The notes under the pieces are model-generated. The model searched no databases, had not been told where the DNA came from, and saw only the letters and a list, made by a program, of their open reading frames with translations. Below, one piece after another: positions 1 to 10,197 of a DNA stretch of 64,000 bases. Position numbers and translations under genes: made by a program. The first letter of the stretch is position 1, and every line of letters starts with the position of its first letter. The stretch comes from Arthrobacter sp. H-02-3 (lineage in GTDB: Bacteria > Actinomycetota > Actinomycetes > Actinomycetales > Micrococcaceae), in NCBI RefSeq assembly GCF_003097355.1, contig NZ_PYUI01000007.1:62001-126000 (forward strand). The letters run 5' to 3'.

Positions 1-2583
1 GAGGCCCTGGCGAAGCAGCTGGGCGCAGTGCTGGGCCTTGACAAGGTGTCCACAGACGCCCACTTCTTCAACGACCTGGGGGCTGACTCCTTGCTGATGG
101 CGCGCTATTGCGCCCGCATCAGAAAAGAAACCGCCCTGCCGCCGGCAGCAATGCAGGACATCTACGAGAACCCCACGGTCCGGCAGCTCGCCACGTGCCT
201 GGAAGCCAGGCACAGCGCATCGGTTCTCAGCGCGGCCGTGCCGGACACCGGCACTGCGGTCCCGGCACCGATGCCCCAGGCCAGCTCGTTCAGCTACTTC
301 ATGTGCGGGGTTATCCAGCTGCTGATTTTCCTCGGCTACACCACGTACGCGGCTTTCCTGTTGGTTATCGGCTTCCAGTGGACGTCCGGGGGAAGCAACC
401 TGTTGGACATGTGGGTGCGGTCGATCGGTTTTGGCGCCGCCATGTTCGTGATCCTTTCCGTAACCCCGATCCTCGCAAAGTGGATTCTGGTGGGGCGGTG
501 GAAGCCGGGGCACATCCGACTATGGAGCCTGGCCTACCTGCGGTTCTGGACCGCGAAGACCCTTACCCGCGCAAACCCCCTTGTGCTTTTCGTGGGCTCG
601 CCGCTCTACGTGCTCTACCTGCGGCTCCTGGGGGCCAAGATCGGCAAGGGCGTGGTGATCTTCTCCCGGAAGGTGCCCGCCTGCCCGGACCTGCTCACTA
701 TCGGTGACAATACGGTAATCCACAAGAACTCTTCGTTGCTCTGCTTCCGGGCGCGTTCAGGCATGATTGATATCGGTCCAGTGACCTTGGGGAGAAATGT
801 CCTGGTGTCGGAGAAGACCACCTTGGACATCGGCACGTCAATGGGGGACGACACCCAGCTGGGCCACAGCTCGTCGTTGCAGACGCCGCAGGCCGTGCCC
901 GACGGGCAAGTCTGGCACGGTTCACCGGCGGCGCGCACCACCACCGAATACCGGCGGGTCCCGCCCATGCGGTGCAGCACGCGCCGGAGGGTGATTTTCA
1001 GTCTGCTCCAGCTATTCAACCGGCTCGTCCTGGTGGCTCCGGCCGTCATCCTCGCGCTGGCGGCGCTCCTGCCGCCCTATCTGAGCACCGGGCACCTGCA
1101 GCTGGGCGCCATGAGCTTCTTTGCCGACGTCTTTGCCGTCACGCTGGTGCTCTTTGTTGTCGGATTGATCACCGGGCTGATCACGGTCTTCACCGTCCCG
1201 CGTTTGCTTAACCGCTTCATCAAGCCGGACAAGGTCTATCCCTTGTACGGGGTGCACTTCACCATCCAACGGATGATCTCCCGTCTCTCGAACGTCAGGC
1301 TGTACAAAGACGTCTTCGGCGACAGTTCCTACATCGTGCACTATCTGAAGGCCCTGGGTTACAACCTTGGGAAGGTGGAACAAACAGGATCGAATTTCGG
1401 CCCCACGCTGGCCCATGAGTCCCCGTTCCTGAACTCCGTGGGGACCGGAACGATGGTCGCGGACGGCCTGAATATGATGAACGCCGACTTCTCCAACACC
1501 TCGTTCCGCCTGTCGACCGTCCGCCTCGCCGGCCACAACTTCCTCGGCAACGCCATCACCGTTCCGATTGGATCCCGGGTCGGGGAGAACTGCCTGCTGG
1601 CCACGAAAGTGATGATTCCGATCGACGGTCCGGTTCGGTCGGGTGTGGGGCTGCTGGGGTCGCCTCCGTTCGAGATTCCGCGGTCGGTTCAGCGTGACGC
1701 CCAATTTGATGACCAAAAGATCGAGGAGGCGAGGAACCGGGCCTTACCGGCAAAAAACCGGCACAACATCGTGAGCATGGTGCTGTTCCTGGCCGTGCGC
1801 TGGGTCCTGCTATTTGTCGCCACGCTCTGCAGCGCCGTTGCCGTGTCGGCTTTCAGTCTTGTCGGCGTGCCGGCGATCGCCGCCATGATGCTCGCCCTGC
1901 TGGTGTTCCGCGTATTGGTTGCCGTGCTTGCCGAGCGTTCGGTCATGGGCTTCCGCCGCCTGAAGCCGCAATACTGCTCCATCTACGATCCTTACTTCTG
2001 GCGGCACGAACGCCTCTGGAAGCTCCTGGCCATGCCGGCGTTCAACGGGACGCCCTTCAAGCCCCTGATCTGGAGAATGCTGGGCGTCAAAGTCGGCAAA
2101 CGGCTCTACGATGCAGGCGCCAACCTGCCGGAGAAAACGCTCGTGGCAATCGGTGATGACTGTGCCTTCAATGAAGGAACCACCATTCAGGGTCATTCCA
2201 TGGAAGACGGCGCGTTCAAGTCCGATCACATCGTGATCGGCAACCGCTGCTCCCTCGGCGTGGATTCCTGGGTCAACTACGGGGTGACGATGCACGACGG
2301 CTCAGTGCTGGGGGCCGACGCTCTCCTGATGAAGGGCGAAGACGTCCCGGAAAATGCAACATATACCGGCAATCCGGCGCGCGAAGTGATGACCCCCGCC
2401 ATACCCGAGCCGCGTCCTGCCGGAATCCCCGGCGCACCCCGCAACGGCGGACCCCGCCATGCCGGCCCCCGCCACAGGGACGCCGTCGAGCCGGCCGGTG
2501 GCCTGCTCAGGCTGTCAAGGGGGACCCACAGGCCGCACAGGGCAGCGCGGGCCAAGGCTGGGGCACCGGGATCCCACTCCTAG
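1..2583 (+). CDS. Pls/PosA-type non-ribosomal peptide synthetase, C-terminal part (5' end outside window)
   Basis: The frame is open from the first base, so the gene is cut at its 5' end. A carrier (T) domain comes first, with the 4'-phosphopantetheine serine in LGADS (Ser codon at 88-90). Then come three repeats of a membrane pair plus a soluble domain: helices near nt 290-480, soluble domain 1 to about 960, helices near 1000-1210, soluble domain 2 to about 1720, helices near 1770-1940, soluble domain 3 to about 2400. Domains 1 and 3 contain left-handed beta-helix-like hexapeptides (IGDNTVI, IGDDCAF, IGNRCSL). T domain, six membrane helices and three tandem soluble domains is the layout of epsilon-poly-L-lysine synthetase (Pls), whose adenylation domain would lie upstream. 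It would assemble a poly-amino acid or isopeptide at the membrane; the monomer cannot be told without the adenylation domain. The last ~60 residues are a low-complexity Pro/Gly/Arg tail. Confidence 0.8.
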   Translation, partial: EALAKQLGAVLGLDKVSTDAHFFNDLGADSLLMARYCARIRKETALPPAAMQDIYENPTVRQLATCLEARHSASVLSAAVPDTGTAVPAPMPQASSFSYFMCGVIQLLIFLGYTTYAAFLLVIGFQWTSGGSNLLDMWVRSIGFGAAMFVILSVTPILAKWILVGRWKPGHIRLWSLAYLRFWTAKTLTRANPLVLFVGSPLYVLYLRLLGAKIGKGVVIFSRKVPACPDLLTIGDNTVIHKNSSLLCFRARSGMIDIGPVTLGRNVLVSEKTTLDIGTSMGDDTQLGHSSSLQTPQAVPDGQVWHGSPAARTTTEYRRVPPMRCSTRRRVIFSLLQLFNRLVLVAPAVILALAALLPPYLSTGHLQLGAMSFFADVFAVTLVLFVVGLITGLITVFTVPRLLNRFIKPDKVYPLYGVHFTIQRMISRLSNVRLYKDVFGDSSYIVHYLKALGYNLGKVEQTGSNFGPTLAHESPFLNSVGTGTMVADGLNMMNADFSNTSFRLSTVRLAGHNFLGNAITVPIGSRVGENCLLATKVMIPIDGPVRSGVGLLGSPPFEIPRSVQRDAQFDDQKIEEARNRALPAKNRHNIVSMVLFLAVRWVLLFVATLCSAVAVSAFSLVGVPAIAAMMLALLVFRVLVAVLAERSVMGFRRLKPQYCSIYDPYFWRHERLWKLLAMPAFNGTPFKPLIWRMLGVKVGKRLYDAGANLPEKTLVAIGDDCAFNEGTTIQGHSMEDGAFKSDHIVIGNRCSLGVDSWVNYGVTMHDGSVLGADALLMKGEDVPENATYTGNPAREVMTPAIPEPRPAGIPGAPRNGGPRHAGPRHRDAVEPAGGLLRLSRGTHRPHRAARAKAGAPGSHS

Positions 2584-5500
2584 CGCGAACTGCTGGGTAC
2601 GGGAGCGTCCTCGGGCAAATCGTCAGGGAAACCGTCGGGGACATCTTTGGCCACGGCCGGCCCGGAATGGCGTCCCCGGGGGAGCGACTTCTGCAGCGCC
2701 TTCCGCTCACGACGCCCTTCCACGAGCCGGTACAGCACCGGCACCAGAATGAGCGTGAGCGCGGTGGAGGAGATCAGGCCGCCGATCACCACGATCGCCA
2801 GGGGCTGGGAGATGAACCCCCCGCCGCCGGTCAGGCCCAGCGCCATCGGCGTCAAGGCGAACACTGTGGCGAGGGCTGTCATGAGGATGGGGCGGAGGCG
2901 CTGGCGGGCGCCGTGGGTGATCGCGTCCGCCACGTTCATTCCGGGTTCGCCGTTGCGCGGCTGGCGGTACTGGTTGATGAGGTCGATCAGCACAATCGCG
3001 TTGGTCACCACGATGCCCACGAGCATCAGCATGCCGATCAGTGACGGCAGCCCCAGCGGCACCCCCGTCACGACGAGCAGGGCGATGGCTCCCGTCGCCG
3101 CGAACGGGATGGAGACCAGCAGGATCAAAGGCTGCACGAGGGACTTGAACGCAGCCACCATGATCACGTAGACGATCGCGACGGCGGCCAGCAGCGCGAG
3201 CCCCAGCTGGCGGAACGAATCGGCCTGCTGCGTCGTGGCGCCGCCGATCGTGGCGGTAACCCCCGGCGGGAGCTGGACTGACGTGAGCCGGTTCTGGACT
3301 TCCGTGCTCACCGCACCAAGGTTCGCGCCCGACGGCGTCACGGAAACCTTCGCGGTGCGCTGGCCGTTGCTGGCGGTAATGGAGACGGGGACGTCGACCT
3401 GTTCCACGGAGGCGATGCTGCCCAGCGGCACGGCGCCGGCCGCCGTCGGGAGCGGGATCTGCCGGATGGCGTCGATGCTCGTGAAGCGGGTGCCCTCGCC
3501 GATCCGGACCGGGAAGTCGTCGGTGTCGATCCGCACCGTCCCCGCGGGAATAGGGCTGATCGTGGCGGCCAGGACCCCGGCCACGCGCTCTTCGTTCAGG
3601 CCGGCCGCGACGGCCTTGGCCCGATCCACCTTGACCTGGACTACCGGCTGGCTGGCGGCCAAGTTGGTGGCCACCTCGCTGCTGCCGGGGACCCCGTCCA
3701 TGGCCTTGACCATCACGTCACTGGCGGTCCGGAGGTCAGCGGTCGTGGCGGCTTTGAGGGTGATATCCACGGTGGAGGACGTGCCGAAGCCGCCTTGCTG
3801 GGAACCGACGGTGATCTTGCCTACGTCGCCGAGCTTGGCGAGCTCGGCGCGGACTGTGTCCTGGAGCTTGTCCTGGTTGGCCTTTTCGTCCGTTACCACC
3901 GTGAATGTCGAATTCGACGCGCCGGCGGATAGAAGGGCCGAGAAACCGGTCTGGGCGTTGCCGGTGGTGGACTGGACGTCCTGGATCCCGTCGATGCCCC
4001 GCAGCACGTTCTCGACCCTGATGGCCGAAGCGCTGGCATCGGCAAGGCTCGTGCCGGCCGGCAGGGCCTGCCGGACGGTCATGCTGTTCTCGCCGGAACG
4101 GCCCAGCAGGTCGGTGGCGAGAAGCGGGGACATCGCCACGGTGGCGCCGAGCACCAGGGCGGCGGCGACGAGCGTGAGGACCGGATGGCGCTGCGTGCCG
4201 GACAGGACGGGCAGGTAGCCGCGCTGAAGCAGCGTGCGCTGCTCGGCCTCGTGCGCCTTGGCGGCAATGCCAGCGGCAGAACCGGCCGGGGAGTCCGTGA
4301 CGGCGGGCGCGCGCAGGAACCAGTACGCCAGCACCGGCACGATGGTGAGCGAGACCAGCAGCGAGGAGAGCAGGGCGATGGTCACCGTGAGGGCGAAAGG
4401 CCGGAACAGCTCGCCGGCCAGATCACCGACGAAGGCGATCGGCAGGAAGACGGCCACGGTGGTCAGGGTCGACGCCGTGATGGCGCCGGCGACTTCGCGG
4501 ATCGCCGTCACAATGGCGGTGATCTTGTCCTCGCCGTAGCTCAGGTGGCGCTTGATGTTCTCGATGACCACGATCGAGTCGTCCACCACGCGGCCGATCG
4601 CAATCGTGAGTGCTCCGAGGGTAAGGATGTTCAGGGAATAGCCGGTCGCCGAAAGCCCGATGAAGGTGATCAGCAGGGACAACGGGATCGACACGGCGGT
4701 CACCAAGGTCGCGCGCACGGACATCAGGAACACCAGGATCACCAGCACGGCGAAGCCCAGGCCCAGCAGGCCCTCGGTGGTGAGGTCCTTGATCGATTTC
4801 TCGATGAACGGCGCCTGGTCGAAGACCGGAGTGAACTTGGCGTTGGAGCCGAGTTCGGCCTCGAGCTGGGGGATGGCGTCCTTGACCGCATGGGAGATCG
4901 CGACGGTGTCGCCCTCGGGCTTCTTGGTCACGGACAGGGCGAGGGTTTCTTTGCCGTTCGTCCTCGTGATGGAGGTGCGGGCATCCTCGACGAGGCTGAC
5001 ATCGGCGACGCTGCCGATCGTTGCCGCGTTGCGGGCGGCGCCCAGGGGCAGGGCTTTGATCGCGTCGAGGGAGTCCACCGGGCTGCCGATCTGCAGCGAG
5101 AGGGTCTTGCCCTGCTCTTCGACGGTGCCGGCCGGAACCAGCGAACCGTTGTTCTTCAGCGCATCACTGATGGACTGGATGCTCGCGCCGGACGCCGCCA
5201 TGTCCCGGGGCCGCGGCAGGATCTGGATGTGCTGGGTGGCGCCGCCGGTGACGTCGGCGCCCCTCACGCCGTCGAGCTTCTGCAGTCGGGGGACACTGAG
5301 CCGGGCGAGATCGGCGTTGAGTTCGCTGAGCGGCTTGTCCGAGGACACGGCGAGGAACACGATCGGGAAGTCGCTGATGCTGCCGGCGATGGCCTGCGGC
5401 TGGACGTCCTTCGGCAGGGCCTGCTGGGCGTTGGAGATGGCCCGGTCGATCTGGTTGCGGGCCCGGTCCAGGTTGGTGCCGTACGTGAACGCCAGGGTGA

Positions 5501-5774
5501 TCTGTGAGACGCCGTTGCGGGACGTGGACGACGTCGACTCCAGCCCCTCGACGCCGTTGAGCGCCGTTTCCAGCGGAGCGCTGATCTGCTTGTCCACGAC
5601 TTCCGGAGACGCACCGGGCATCGAGGTGATCACCGTGATCTGCGGGAATTCGATGGACGGGATGAGCTCCTGCTTCAGCGAGGACATCGTGATCACGCCG
5701 AACACCGAGGCGAACACCGTGACCAGTGCGATCAGGGCCCGGTTGGCGAGGGACAGCTTGGCGAGCCGGAACAT
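2580..5774 (-). CDS. RND-family (AcrB-type) efflux transporter
   Basis: About 1064 residues, the usual length for AcrB-type RND pumps. The N-terminus (MFRLAKLSLANRALI) leads straight into TM1 and a porter domain (ELIPSIEFPQITV). A GRVVDDSIVVIEN stretch carries the paired Asp of TM4 used for proton relay, and a second 12-TM half follows after about residue 520. It should use proton-motive force to export drugs or lipophilic compounds. The frame is open further upstream, but the ATG at 5774 has AGGAG 8 nt before it and matches the family start; the longer frame would run through the 13-bp repeats. No membrane-fusion partner is adjacent. It is convergent with the synthetase gene and the two stop codons overlap in CTAG. 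Confidence 0.9.
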   Translation of the reverse strand: MFRLAKLSLANRALIALVTVFASVFGVITMSSLKQELIPSIEFPQITVITSMPGASPEVVDKQISAPLETALNGVEGLESTSSTSRNGVSQITLAFTYGTNLDRARNQIDRAISNAQQALPKDVQPQAIAGSISDFPIVFLAVSSDKPLSELNADLARLSVPRLQKLDGVRGADVTGGATQHIQILPRPRDMAASGASIQSISDALKNNGSLVPAGTVEEQGKTLSLQIGSPVDSLDAIKALPLGAARNAATIGSVADVSLVEDARTSITRTNGKETLALSVTKKPEGDTVAISHAVKDAIPQLEAELGSNAKFTPVFDQAPFIEKSIKDLTTEGLLGLGFAVLVILVFLMSVRATLVTAVSIPLSLLITFIGLSATGYSLNILTLGALTIAIGRVVDDSIVVIENIKRHLSYGEDKITAIVTAIREVAGAITASTLTTVAVFLPIAFVGDLAGELFRPFALTVTIALLSSLLVSLTIVPVLAYWFLRAPAVTDSPAGSAAGIAAKAHEAEQRTLLQRGYLPVLSGTQRHPVLTLVAAALVLGATVAMSPLLATDLLGRSGENSMTVRQALPAGTSLADASASAIRVENVLRGIDGIQDVQSTTGNAQTGFSALLSAGASNSTFTVVTDEKANQDKLQDTVRAELAKLGDVGKITVGSQQGGFGTSSTVDITLKAATTADLRTASDVMVKAMDGVPGSSEVATNLAASQPVVQVKVDRAKAVAAGLNEERVAGVLAATISPIPAGTVRIDTDDFPVRIGEGTRFTSIDAIRQIPLPTAAGAVPLGSIASVEQVDVPVSITASNGQRTAKVSVTPSGANLGAVSTEVQNRLTSVQLPPGVTATIGGATTQQADSFRQLGLALLAAVAIVYVIMVAAFKSLVQPLILLVSIPFAATGAIALLVVTGVPLGLPSLIGMLMLVGIVVTNAIVLIDLINQYRQPRNGEPGMNVADAITHGARQRLRPILMTALATVFALTPMALGLTGGGGFISQPLAIVVIGGLISSTALTLILVPVLYRLVEGRRERKALQKSLPRGRHSGPAVAKDVPDGFPDDLPEDAPVPSSSR

Positions 5775-5799
5775 CTCATAGTCTCCTGGCGGGTCGACG

Positions 5800-5864
5800 A
5801 CGTATTGCACAGATGTACTGCATAGACGTACTGCACAGATGTAGTGCCCAGATGTACTGCGCAG
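5800..5864. repeat. Five tandem 13-bp repeats in the RND pump leader
   Basis: Five head-to-tail units (5800-5812, 5813-5825, 5826-5838, 5839-5851, 5852-5864) follow AYGTAYTGCACAG with one to three changes each. They lie 26-90 bp upstream of the efflux pump start. The unit length is not a multiple of three, so they are not protein repeats. Overlapping GTAC and TGCA palindromes suggest operator half-sites for a repressor, possibly TetR type; this is an inference. Confidence 0.75.
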
Positions 5865-5943
5865 CCCTGGTGCACAACGGGAACAACATAAGCGTTGCGG
5901 CGGCTCCCAAACCAGGGGCCGCCGCGGCCCGCGCCCGGAGGGT

Positions 5944-7446
5944 TTAGCTGTGGGCGGCGACTTGTTCAAGCTGCAGCGTCTTGGCCGTCTCGGCTTCCAG
6001 CTGCGCGGCGAGCTCAGGGTTGTCGTTGAGCTTGATACCGTAGCCGGGCATCATGTCCTTGAGCTTGGACTGCCAGCCCTTGAAGTTCTTGGGGAAGGAC
6101 TTCTGGAGCAGTTCGATCATGATCGGCACGGCCGTGGACGCGCCGGGGGAAGCGCCGAGCAGGGCTCCGATGCTGCCATCGCGTCCGGCGATGACCTCGG
6201 TGCCGAACTGCAGCACGCCGCCCTTCTTGGGGTCCTTCTTGATGATCTGGACCCGCTGGCCGGCGGTGATGAGCTCCCAGTCGCCGTCCTTGGCCTCGGG
6301 GTAGTACTCGCGCAGGGCCTCGACCTTGTCGCCGTGGCGCTTGGCGACCTCCTTGACCAGGTAGGCGGTGAGGTCCATGTTGTCCTTGGCCACGGCCAGC
6401 ATCGGGATGATGTTGGACGGGCGGATTGACAGCGGCAGGTCCAGGTAGGAGCCGTTCTTGAGGAAGTTCGTGGAGAAGCCCGCGTACGGGCCGAACAGCA
6501 GGGAGCGCTTGCCGTTGACGTAGCGAGTGTCCAGGTGCGGTACGGACATGGGCGGGGCGCCGACCGATGCCTGGCCGTAGACCTTCGCGCTGTGCTGGGC
6601 CGCGATGGTCTCGTCGGTGCAGCGGAAGAACTGTCCGGAGACCGGGAAGCCGCCGAAACCCTTGCTTTCGGGGATTCCGGAGGCCTGCAGCAGGTGGAGG
6701 GCGCCGCCGCCCGCGCCGACAAACACGAACTTCGCGTGGATCGAGCCGTGCTCGCCGCTGCGGGGGTGCTTCAGCGAGAGGTCCCAGCCGCCGTCGGACG
6801 CCCGCTTGATGTCGCTGACGTTGTGGCCGTAGTTGATCTCGACGCCGTTGTTGCCGAGGTAGGTGGTCAGTTCCCGGGTCAGGGCGCCAAAGTCGACGTC
6901 GGTGCCCTCGGCGGCGCGGGTTGCCGCGACGCGCTGCTTGGGGTCGCGGCCCTTGACGATCAGCGGGGCCCACTTGGCGATCTGGGCCTGGTCCTCGGAG
7001 TACTCCATGGAACGGAACAGCGGGTTCGGCTTGAGCGCCTCATAGCGGGTGCGGAGGAACTTGGAGTGGTCCTCGCCGATCACGAAGCTCATGTGCGGGA
7101 CGGTGTTGATGAAGCCCTTGGGGGAGCCGATCAGGGAATTCGAGACGAGATGGGACCAGAACTGGCGGGACAGCTGGAACTGCTCGTTGATGTTCAGGGC
7201 CTTGCCGGGGTCCACCGAGCCGTCTTTGGCTGCGGGGGAGTAATTAAGCTCACATAGGGCGGCGTGCCCGGTGCCGGCGTTGTTCCAGGGGCCGGAGCTT
7301 TCCAGCCCGGGCTCGTCGAGCCGTTCGAACAGCGAGATGGTCCAGTTCGGCTCAAGCTGCTTGATGAAAGCGCCGAGCGTGGCGCTCATGATGCCGCCGC
7401 CAATCAGGACGACGTCGGCATGTTGGGTCTTGGAAATGAAAGTCAC
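5944..7446 (-). CDS. mqo: Malate:quinone oxidoreductase
   Basis: 500 residues, the normal Mqo length. An N-terminal FAD-binding motif ([11 protein letters not shown], residues ~15-25) is followed by Mqo landmarks such as [16 protein letters not shown] and a C-terminal [13 protein letters not shown]. It is a peripheral membrane flavoenzyme that oxidises malate to oxaloacetate and passes electrons to the quinone pool, standing in for or supplementing NAD-dependent malate dehydrogenase. The GTG at 7446 ([11 protein letters not shown]) has GGAG 7 nt upstream; the longer open frame adds a non-conserved stretch. It is probably monocistronic, 169 bp upstream of the RND pump on the same strand. Confidence 0.95.
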   Translation of the reverse strand: MTFISKTQHADVVLIGGGIMSATLGAFIKQLEPNWTISLFERLDEPGLESSGPWNNAGTGHAALCELNYSPAAKDGSVDPGKALNINEQFQLSRQFWSHLVSNSLIGSPKGFINTVPHMSFVIGEDHSKFLRTRYEALKPNPLFRSMEYSEDQAQIAKWAPLIVKGRDPKQRVAATRAAEGTDVDFGALTRELTTYLGNNGVEINYGHNVSDIKRASDGGWDLSLKHPRSGEHGSIHAKFVFVGAGGGALHLLQASGIPESKGFGGFPVSGQFFRCTDETIAAQHSAKVYGQASVGAPPMSVPHLDTRYVNGKRSLLFGPYAGFSTNFLKNGSYLDLPLSIRPSNIIPMLAVAKDNMDLTAYLVKEVAKRHGDKVEALREYYPEAKDGDWELITAGQRVQIIKKDPKKGGVLQFGTEVIAGRDGSIGALLGASPGASTAVPIMIELLQKSFPKNFKGWQSKLKDMMPGYGIKLNDNPELAAQLEAETAKTLQLEQVAAHS

Positions 7447-7525
7447 AATCAGTCTCCGATAGCAGCGGCTCTGGCTGTCACAGAATATCCCCGCACGGCC
7501 CACTAACTGAAATTGGGCCCGGGCG

Positions 7526-9211
7526 TCAAGGCTTTAGCTCGACCTTTGTGAAAACTTCGTTCAACACCGGGGACGCCGGGTACTTCAGGACCCGATCGGA
7601 CAAGGCCAGGGCCGAGATCGGGAAGGCAATGGGAACCGCGGGCACCGTGGCCGCGATCTGCGCATTGATGGTCTGGTACTCGGCCGTGCGGTCCTTGCCG
7701 TCCGGTAATCCCCGGGCCCGGGCGATCTTGGAGAAGACCTGGGGATCCTGGTAGCCGAATTCGCCGGTGTCCTCGCCGAACAGCGGACCAACGAAGTTGT
7801 CGGGGTCGGAGTATGAGCCGTTCCAGCCGAGCAGGTGCAGGGCGTGGTCGCCGGGCGAGGTGACCTTCTGCAGGTAGCCGTCGGTCCAGTCCACGGGCAC
7901 CGGTTTGATGTTGAGCCCGACGGCGGTCAGTTGCCGGCTGATCTCGGCGTACACCTTTTCCGGCGTCGGCAGGTACGGCCGGGTGACGTTGAGCGGGTAG
8001 TAGAACTTCAGTTCCTCGCCCTTGTAGCCGGCCTCGGCCAGGAGTTCCTTAGCCTTGTCCGGGTTGTAGCCGAGCGACGGGGCGTTGTTGTTGAAGCCGC
8101 TGAGCTTGGGCGGAACGAACTGGGATGCCTGCGCGGTGTTGTCGATGAAGAACCGCCGGATCAGGGTGTCCTTGTCCAGCGCCATTTCAATCGCCTGGCG
8201 CACCTTGAGGTTCTGCAGGATCGGAACCTGCTGGTTCATGCCCAGGTACATGACGGAGAAGGGGTCCCGCTGGATGATCTGTTTGCCGCTCTTGACCAGC
8301 TGGTCGAAGTTCCCCACGGTGACGGCGTCGTAGGCGTCGATCTTGCCGTCGAGAAGAGCCTGCATCCGGGTCTGCGGGTTGTCGTAGGTCACGAACTTGA
8401 TGGTCCCGATCTGACCTTTGTCCCCCCAGTAGTTCTTGTTGCTGGTCAGGGTGACGCTGCCGGTGTCCCAGGAACCAAACGAGTAGGGGCCGGTGCCCAC
8501 CGGGTGGAGGCCGTAGGCGGACACGGGCTGGCCGCCGCGGCTCTGGTCCAGGACGTCCGCGTGTCCGGCAGCGAGGGCCTGCGGGGAGGACATCGCGAAG
8601 GCCGGGAGGGTGAGGGCCTGGAGAAATCCGGTGAAGGGCTGGGTGAGGTCGATCCTTACGCTGTCCGGCGCCACGGCGGTGCAGCTCTTGTAGATGGACA
8701 GCGGCGCCTGGTCGGCGTGGGCCTTGAAGACGCCCTTGAACGTGGTGCCAGTGGCCTGCTGGCGGAGGGCCGCGGGGAAGTTGAACCAGCGGTTGAAGTT
8801 GGTGCAGGCGGCGGCGGCATTGAACGGCGTCCCGTCCTGGAACGTGACCTTCTCGCGCAGCTTGAACGTGTACGCGCGGCCGTCATCGCTCTGGGACCAC
8901 TCGGTGGCCAGCAGCGGTGTGGGCTCACCGGTGGTCTGGTCCACGCCGACCAGTCCTTCGAGGACCTGCCGGGTGACGCGGTAGGACTCGACGTCGGAGA
9001 CCAGGGCGGGATCGAGCCCCAGCGGATCGGAGCCGGTGCCGAAGGTGAAGAGCGCGGTGGGCGCGGCGCTGGAGGCGGCCGAGGAGGTTGCGGAGCCGGG
9101 TGCCGGGCTGAGGGCGCCGGTGCAAGAGGCAAGCGGCAGCACAAGGAGAACGGCCCCGATGCTGGCGGCAATACGCCGCGCTATCTTGCTGGGCACTCTA
9201 CTGCTGGGCAC
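7526..9211 (-). CDS. ABC transporter substrate-binding lipoprotein, family 5 (peptide/nickel type)
   Basis: About 561 residues. A signal peptide ends in a lipobox (LPLASC), followed by a Ser/Ala linker and a long family-5 binding domain ([43 protein letters not shown]). It should capture oligopeptides or a related solute outside the membrane. No permease or ATPase genes are beside it, so it is an orphan binding protein or its transporter lies elsewhere. The GTG at 9211 has AGAGG about 9 nt upstream; a second GTG at 9196 and longer frames to 9319 are possible, but the signal peptide fits either GTG. Confidence 0.85.
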   Translation of the reverse strand: MPSSRVPSKIARRIAASIGAVLLVLPLASCTGALSPAPGSATSSAASSAAPTALFTFGTGSDPLGLDPALVSDVESYRVTRQVLEGLVGVDQTTGEPTPLLATEWSQSDDGRAYTFKLREKVTFQDGTPFNAAAACTNFNRWFNFPAALRQQATGTTFKGVFKAHADQAPLSIYKSCTAVAPDSVRIDLTQPFTGFLQALTLPAFAMSSPQALAAGHADVLDQSRGGQPVSAYGLHPVGTGPYSFGSWDTGSVTLTSNKNYWGDKGQIGTIKFVTYDNPQTRMQALLDGKIDAYDAVTVGNFDQLVKSGKQIIQRDPFSVMYLGMNQQVPILQNLKVRQAIEMALDKDTLIRRFFIDNTAQASQFVPPKLSGFNNNAPSLGYNPDKAKELLAEAGYKGEELKFYYPLNVTRPYLPTPEKVYAEISRQLTAVGLNIKPVPVDWTDGYLQKVTSPGDHALHLLGWNGSYSDPDNFVGPLFGEDTGEFGYQDPQVFSKIARARGLPDGKDRTAEYQTINAQIAATVPAVPIAFPISALALSDRVLKYPASPVLNEVFTKVELKP

Positions 9212-9329
9212 TGAAGGAATCACCTCTGGGAGCTGGATGGTCCGCCGGCTGCGGAACAGCCCCAGTCTAGTTGACGGCGGAGTCCGGGATCTTTTGCGGC
9301 GCACCGTCACGGGCCGCATGCGCCCGCAA

Positions 9330-9367
9330 AAGCGATGGCCCGCACCACGAGGTGCGGGCCATCGCTT
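9330..9367 (-). terminator. Terminator downstream of the fasciclin gene
   Basis: A perfect 17-bp stem (9330-9346 with 9351-9367) with a 4-nt loop, followed on the minus strand by a short U stretch (TTTTG). It sits about 57 bp after the fasciclin stop and before the start of the binding-protein gene. Confidence 0.8.
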
Positions 9368-9423
9368 CTCCTAGTGGTCCAGGGAGTCAGGCTGGAGCCG
9401 GGGCAGGAGTGCTTGGATGCTGC

Positions 9424-10092
9424 TTACTTGGGCATGAGGACGGAGTCGACCATGTAGACAGTGGCGTTGGCGGTCTGGACGCCGCCGCAAACAACGTTGG
9501 CGCCGTCGACCTTCAGGGCATCCTTGGTGCCGGTCACCGTGACGGAACCGCCCTCAACGGTCTTGTGGGTGCCGACGATCTGGTCCGGAGTGATCTTGCC
9601 GGGAACGACGTGGTAGGTCAGGATCTTGCTGAGCGTGGCGTCGTCCGTCTTGAGTGCTTCGATCGTGGCCGGGTCGATCTTCTTGAAAGCGTCATCGGTC
9701 GGGGCGAAGACGGTGAATTCACTGCCGTTCAGGGTGTCCACCAGGTTTACCTTGGGGTTGAGCTTGCCGGAAACGGCAGCGGTCAAGGTGGTGAGGACCG
9801 GGTTGTTGGACGCGGCGGTGGCTACCGGGTCAAGGGCCATGCCCGAGACGGAGCCGGCACCGCTGGGAACCTGGGCGGCGTAGGCGGCGCAGCCGGGCCC
9901 GACGAGGTTGGCGGCCGGATCCATCGCTGCGGCGGAGGTGCTCATGGACGGGGACGGCGCCGTGCTGGCTTCCGACGGTGCGGAGGAGGCAGGAGCTGCG
10001 CTGGAGCTGGATCCGCCGCAGGCAGTGAGGCTGAGCATGGCGGCGGCTGCGATACCTGCAACGGCGAACGTGGTGCGCTTGATGGTCTGCAT
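9424..10092 (-). CDS. Fasciclin-domain lipoprotein (MPT70/MPT83-like)
   Basis: 222 residues: signal peptide with lipobox (LTACGG), a Ser/Ala/Pro linker of ~45 residues, and one fasciclin (FAS1) domain with the H1 and H2 boxes ([13 protein letters not shown] near residue 130, and [12 protein letters not shown] before it) and a terminal [15 protein letters not shown]1 domains mediate adhesion; the mycobacterial relatives are secreted MPT70 and lipidated MPT83. The ATG at 10092 has AAGGAG 8 nt upstream, so the longer open frame is rejected. A CCATCC/CCGAAT pair lies about 106-132 bp upstream, resembling the mycobacterial SigK promoter that drives mpt70/mpt83. Confidence 0.9.
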   Translation of the reverse strand: MQTIKRTTFAVAGIAAAAMLSLTACGGSSSSAAPASSAPSEASTAPSPSMSTSAAAMDPAANLVGPGCAAYAAQVPSGAGSVSGMALDPVATAASNNPVLTTLTAAVSGKLNPKVNLVDTLNGSEFTVFAPTDDAFKKIDPATIEALKTDDATLSKILTYHVVPGKITPDQIVGTHKTVEGGSVTVTGTKDALKVDGANVVCGGVQTANATVYMVDSVLMPK

Positions 10093-10197
10093 TTCGGTTT
10101 CTCCTTTGTTGTGCCGATGGTTGCCGGCGGCGAACTTAGCCGCTGCGGCCCTTTCCCGACTGTTGGGCACCGACCCTTGGTTGGTGTCTCAATGGGT

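Noticed and set aside
4185..5507. Long open frame opposite the RND pump gene
   Set aside because: High-GC third-position bias opens antisense frames; the product is Gly/Arg/Asp/Gln-rich with no motif, and the RND gene on the other strand is unmistakable.
5800..5864. Possible CRISPR array
   Set aside because: The 13-bp units are directly adjacent with no spacers and no cas genes are present.
5775..5969. N-terminal extension of the RND pump
   Set aside because: It would translate the 13-bp repeats and lacks a ribosome-binding site; ATG 5774 has one and fits the family.
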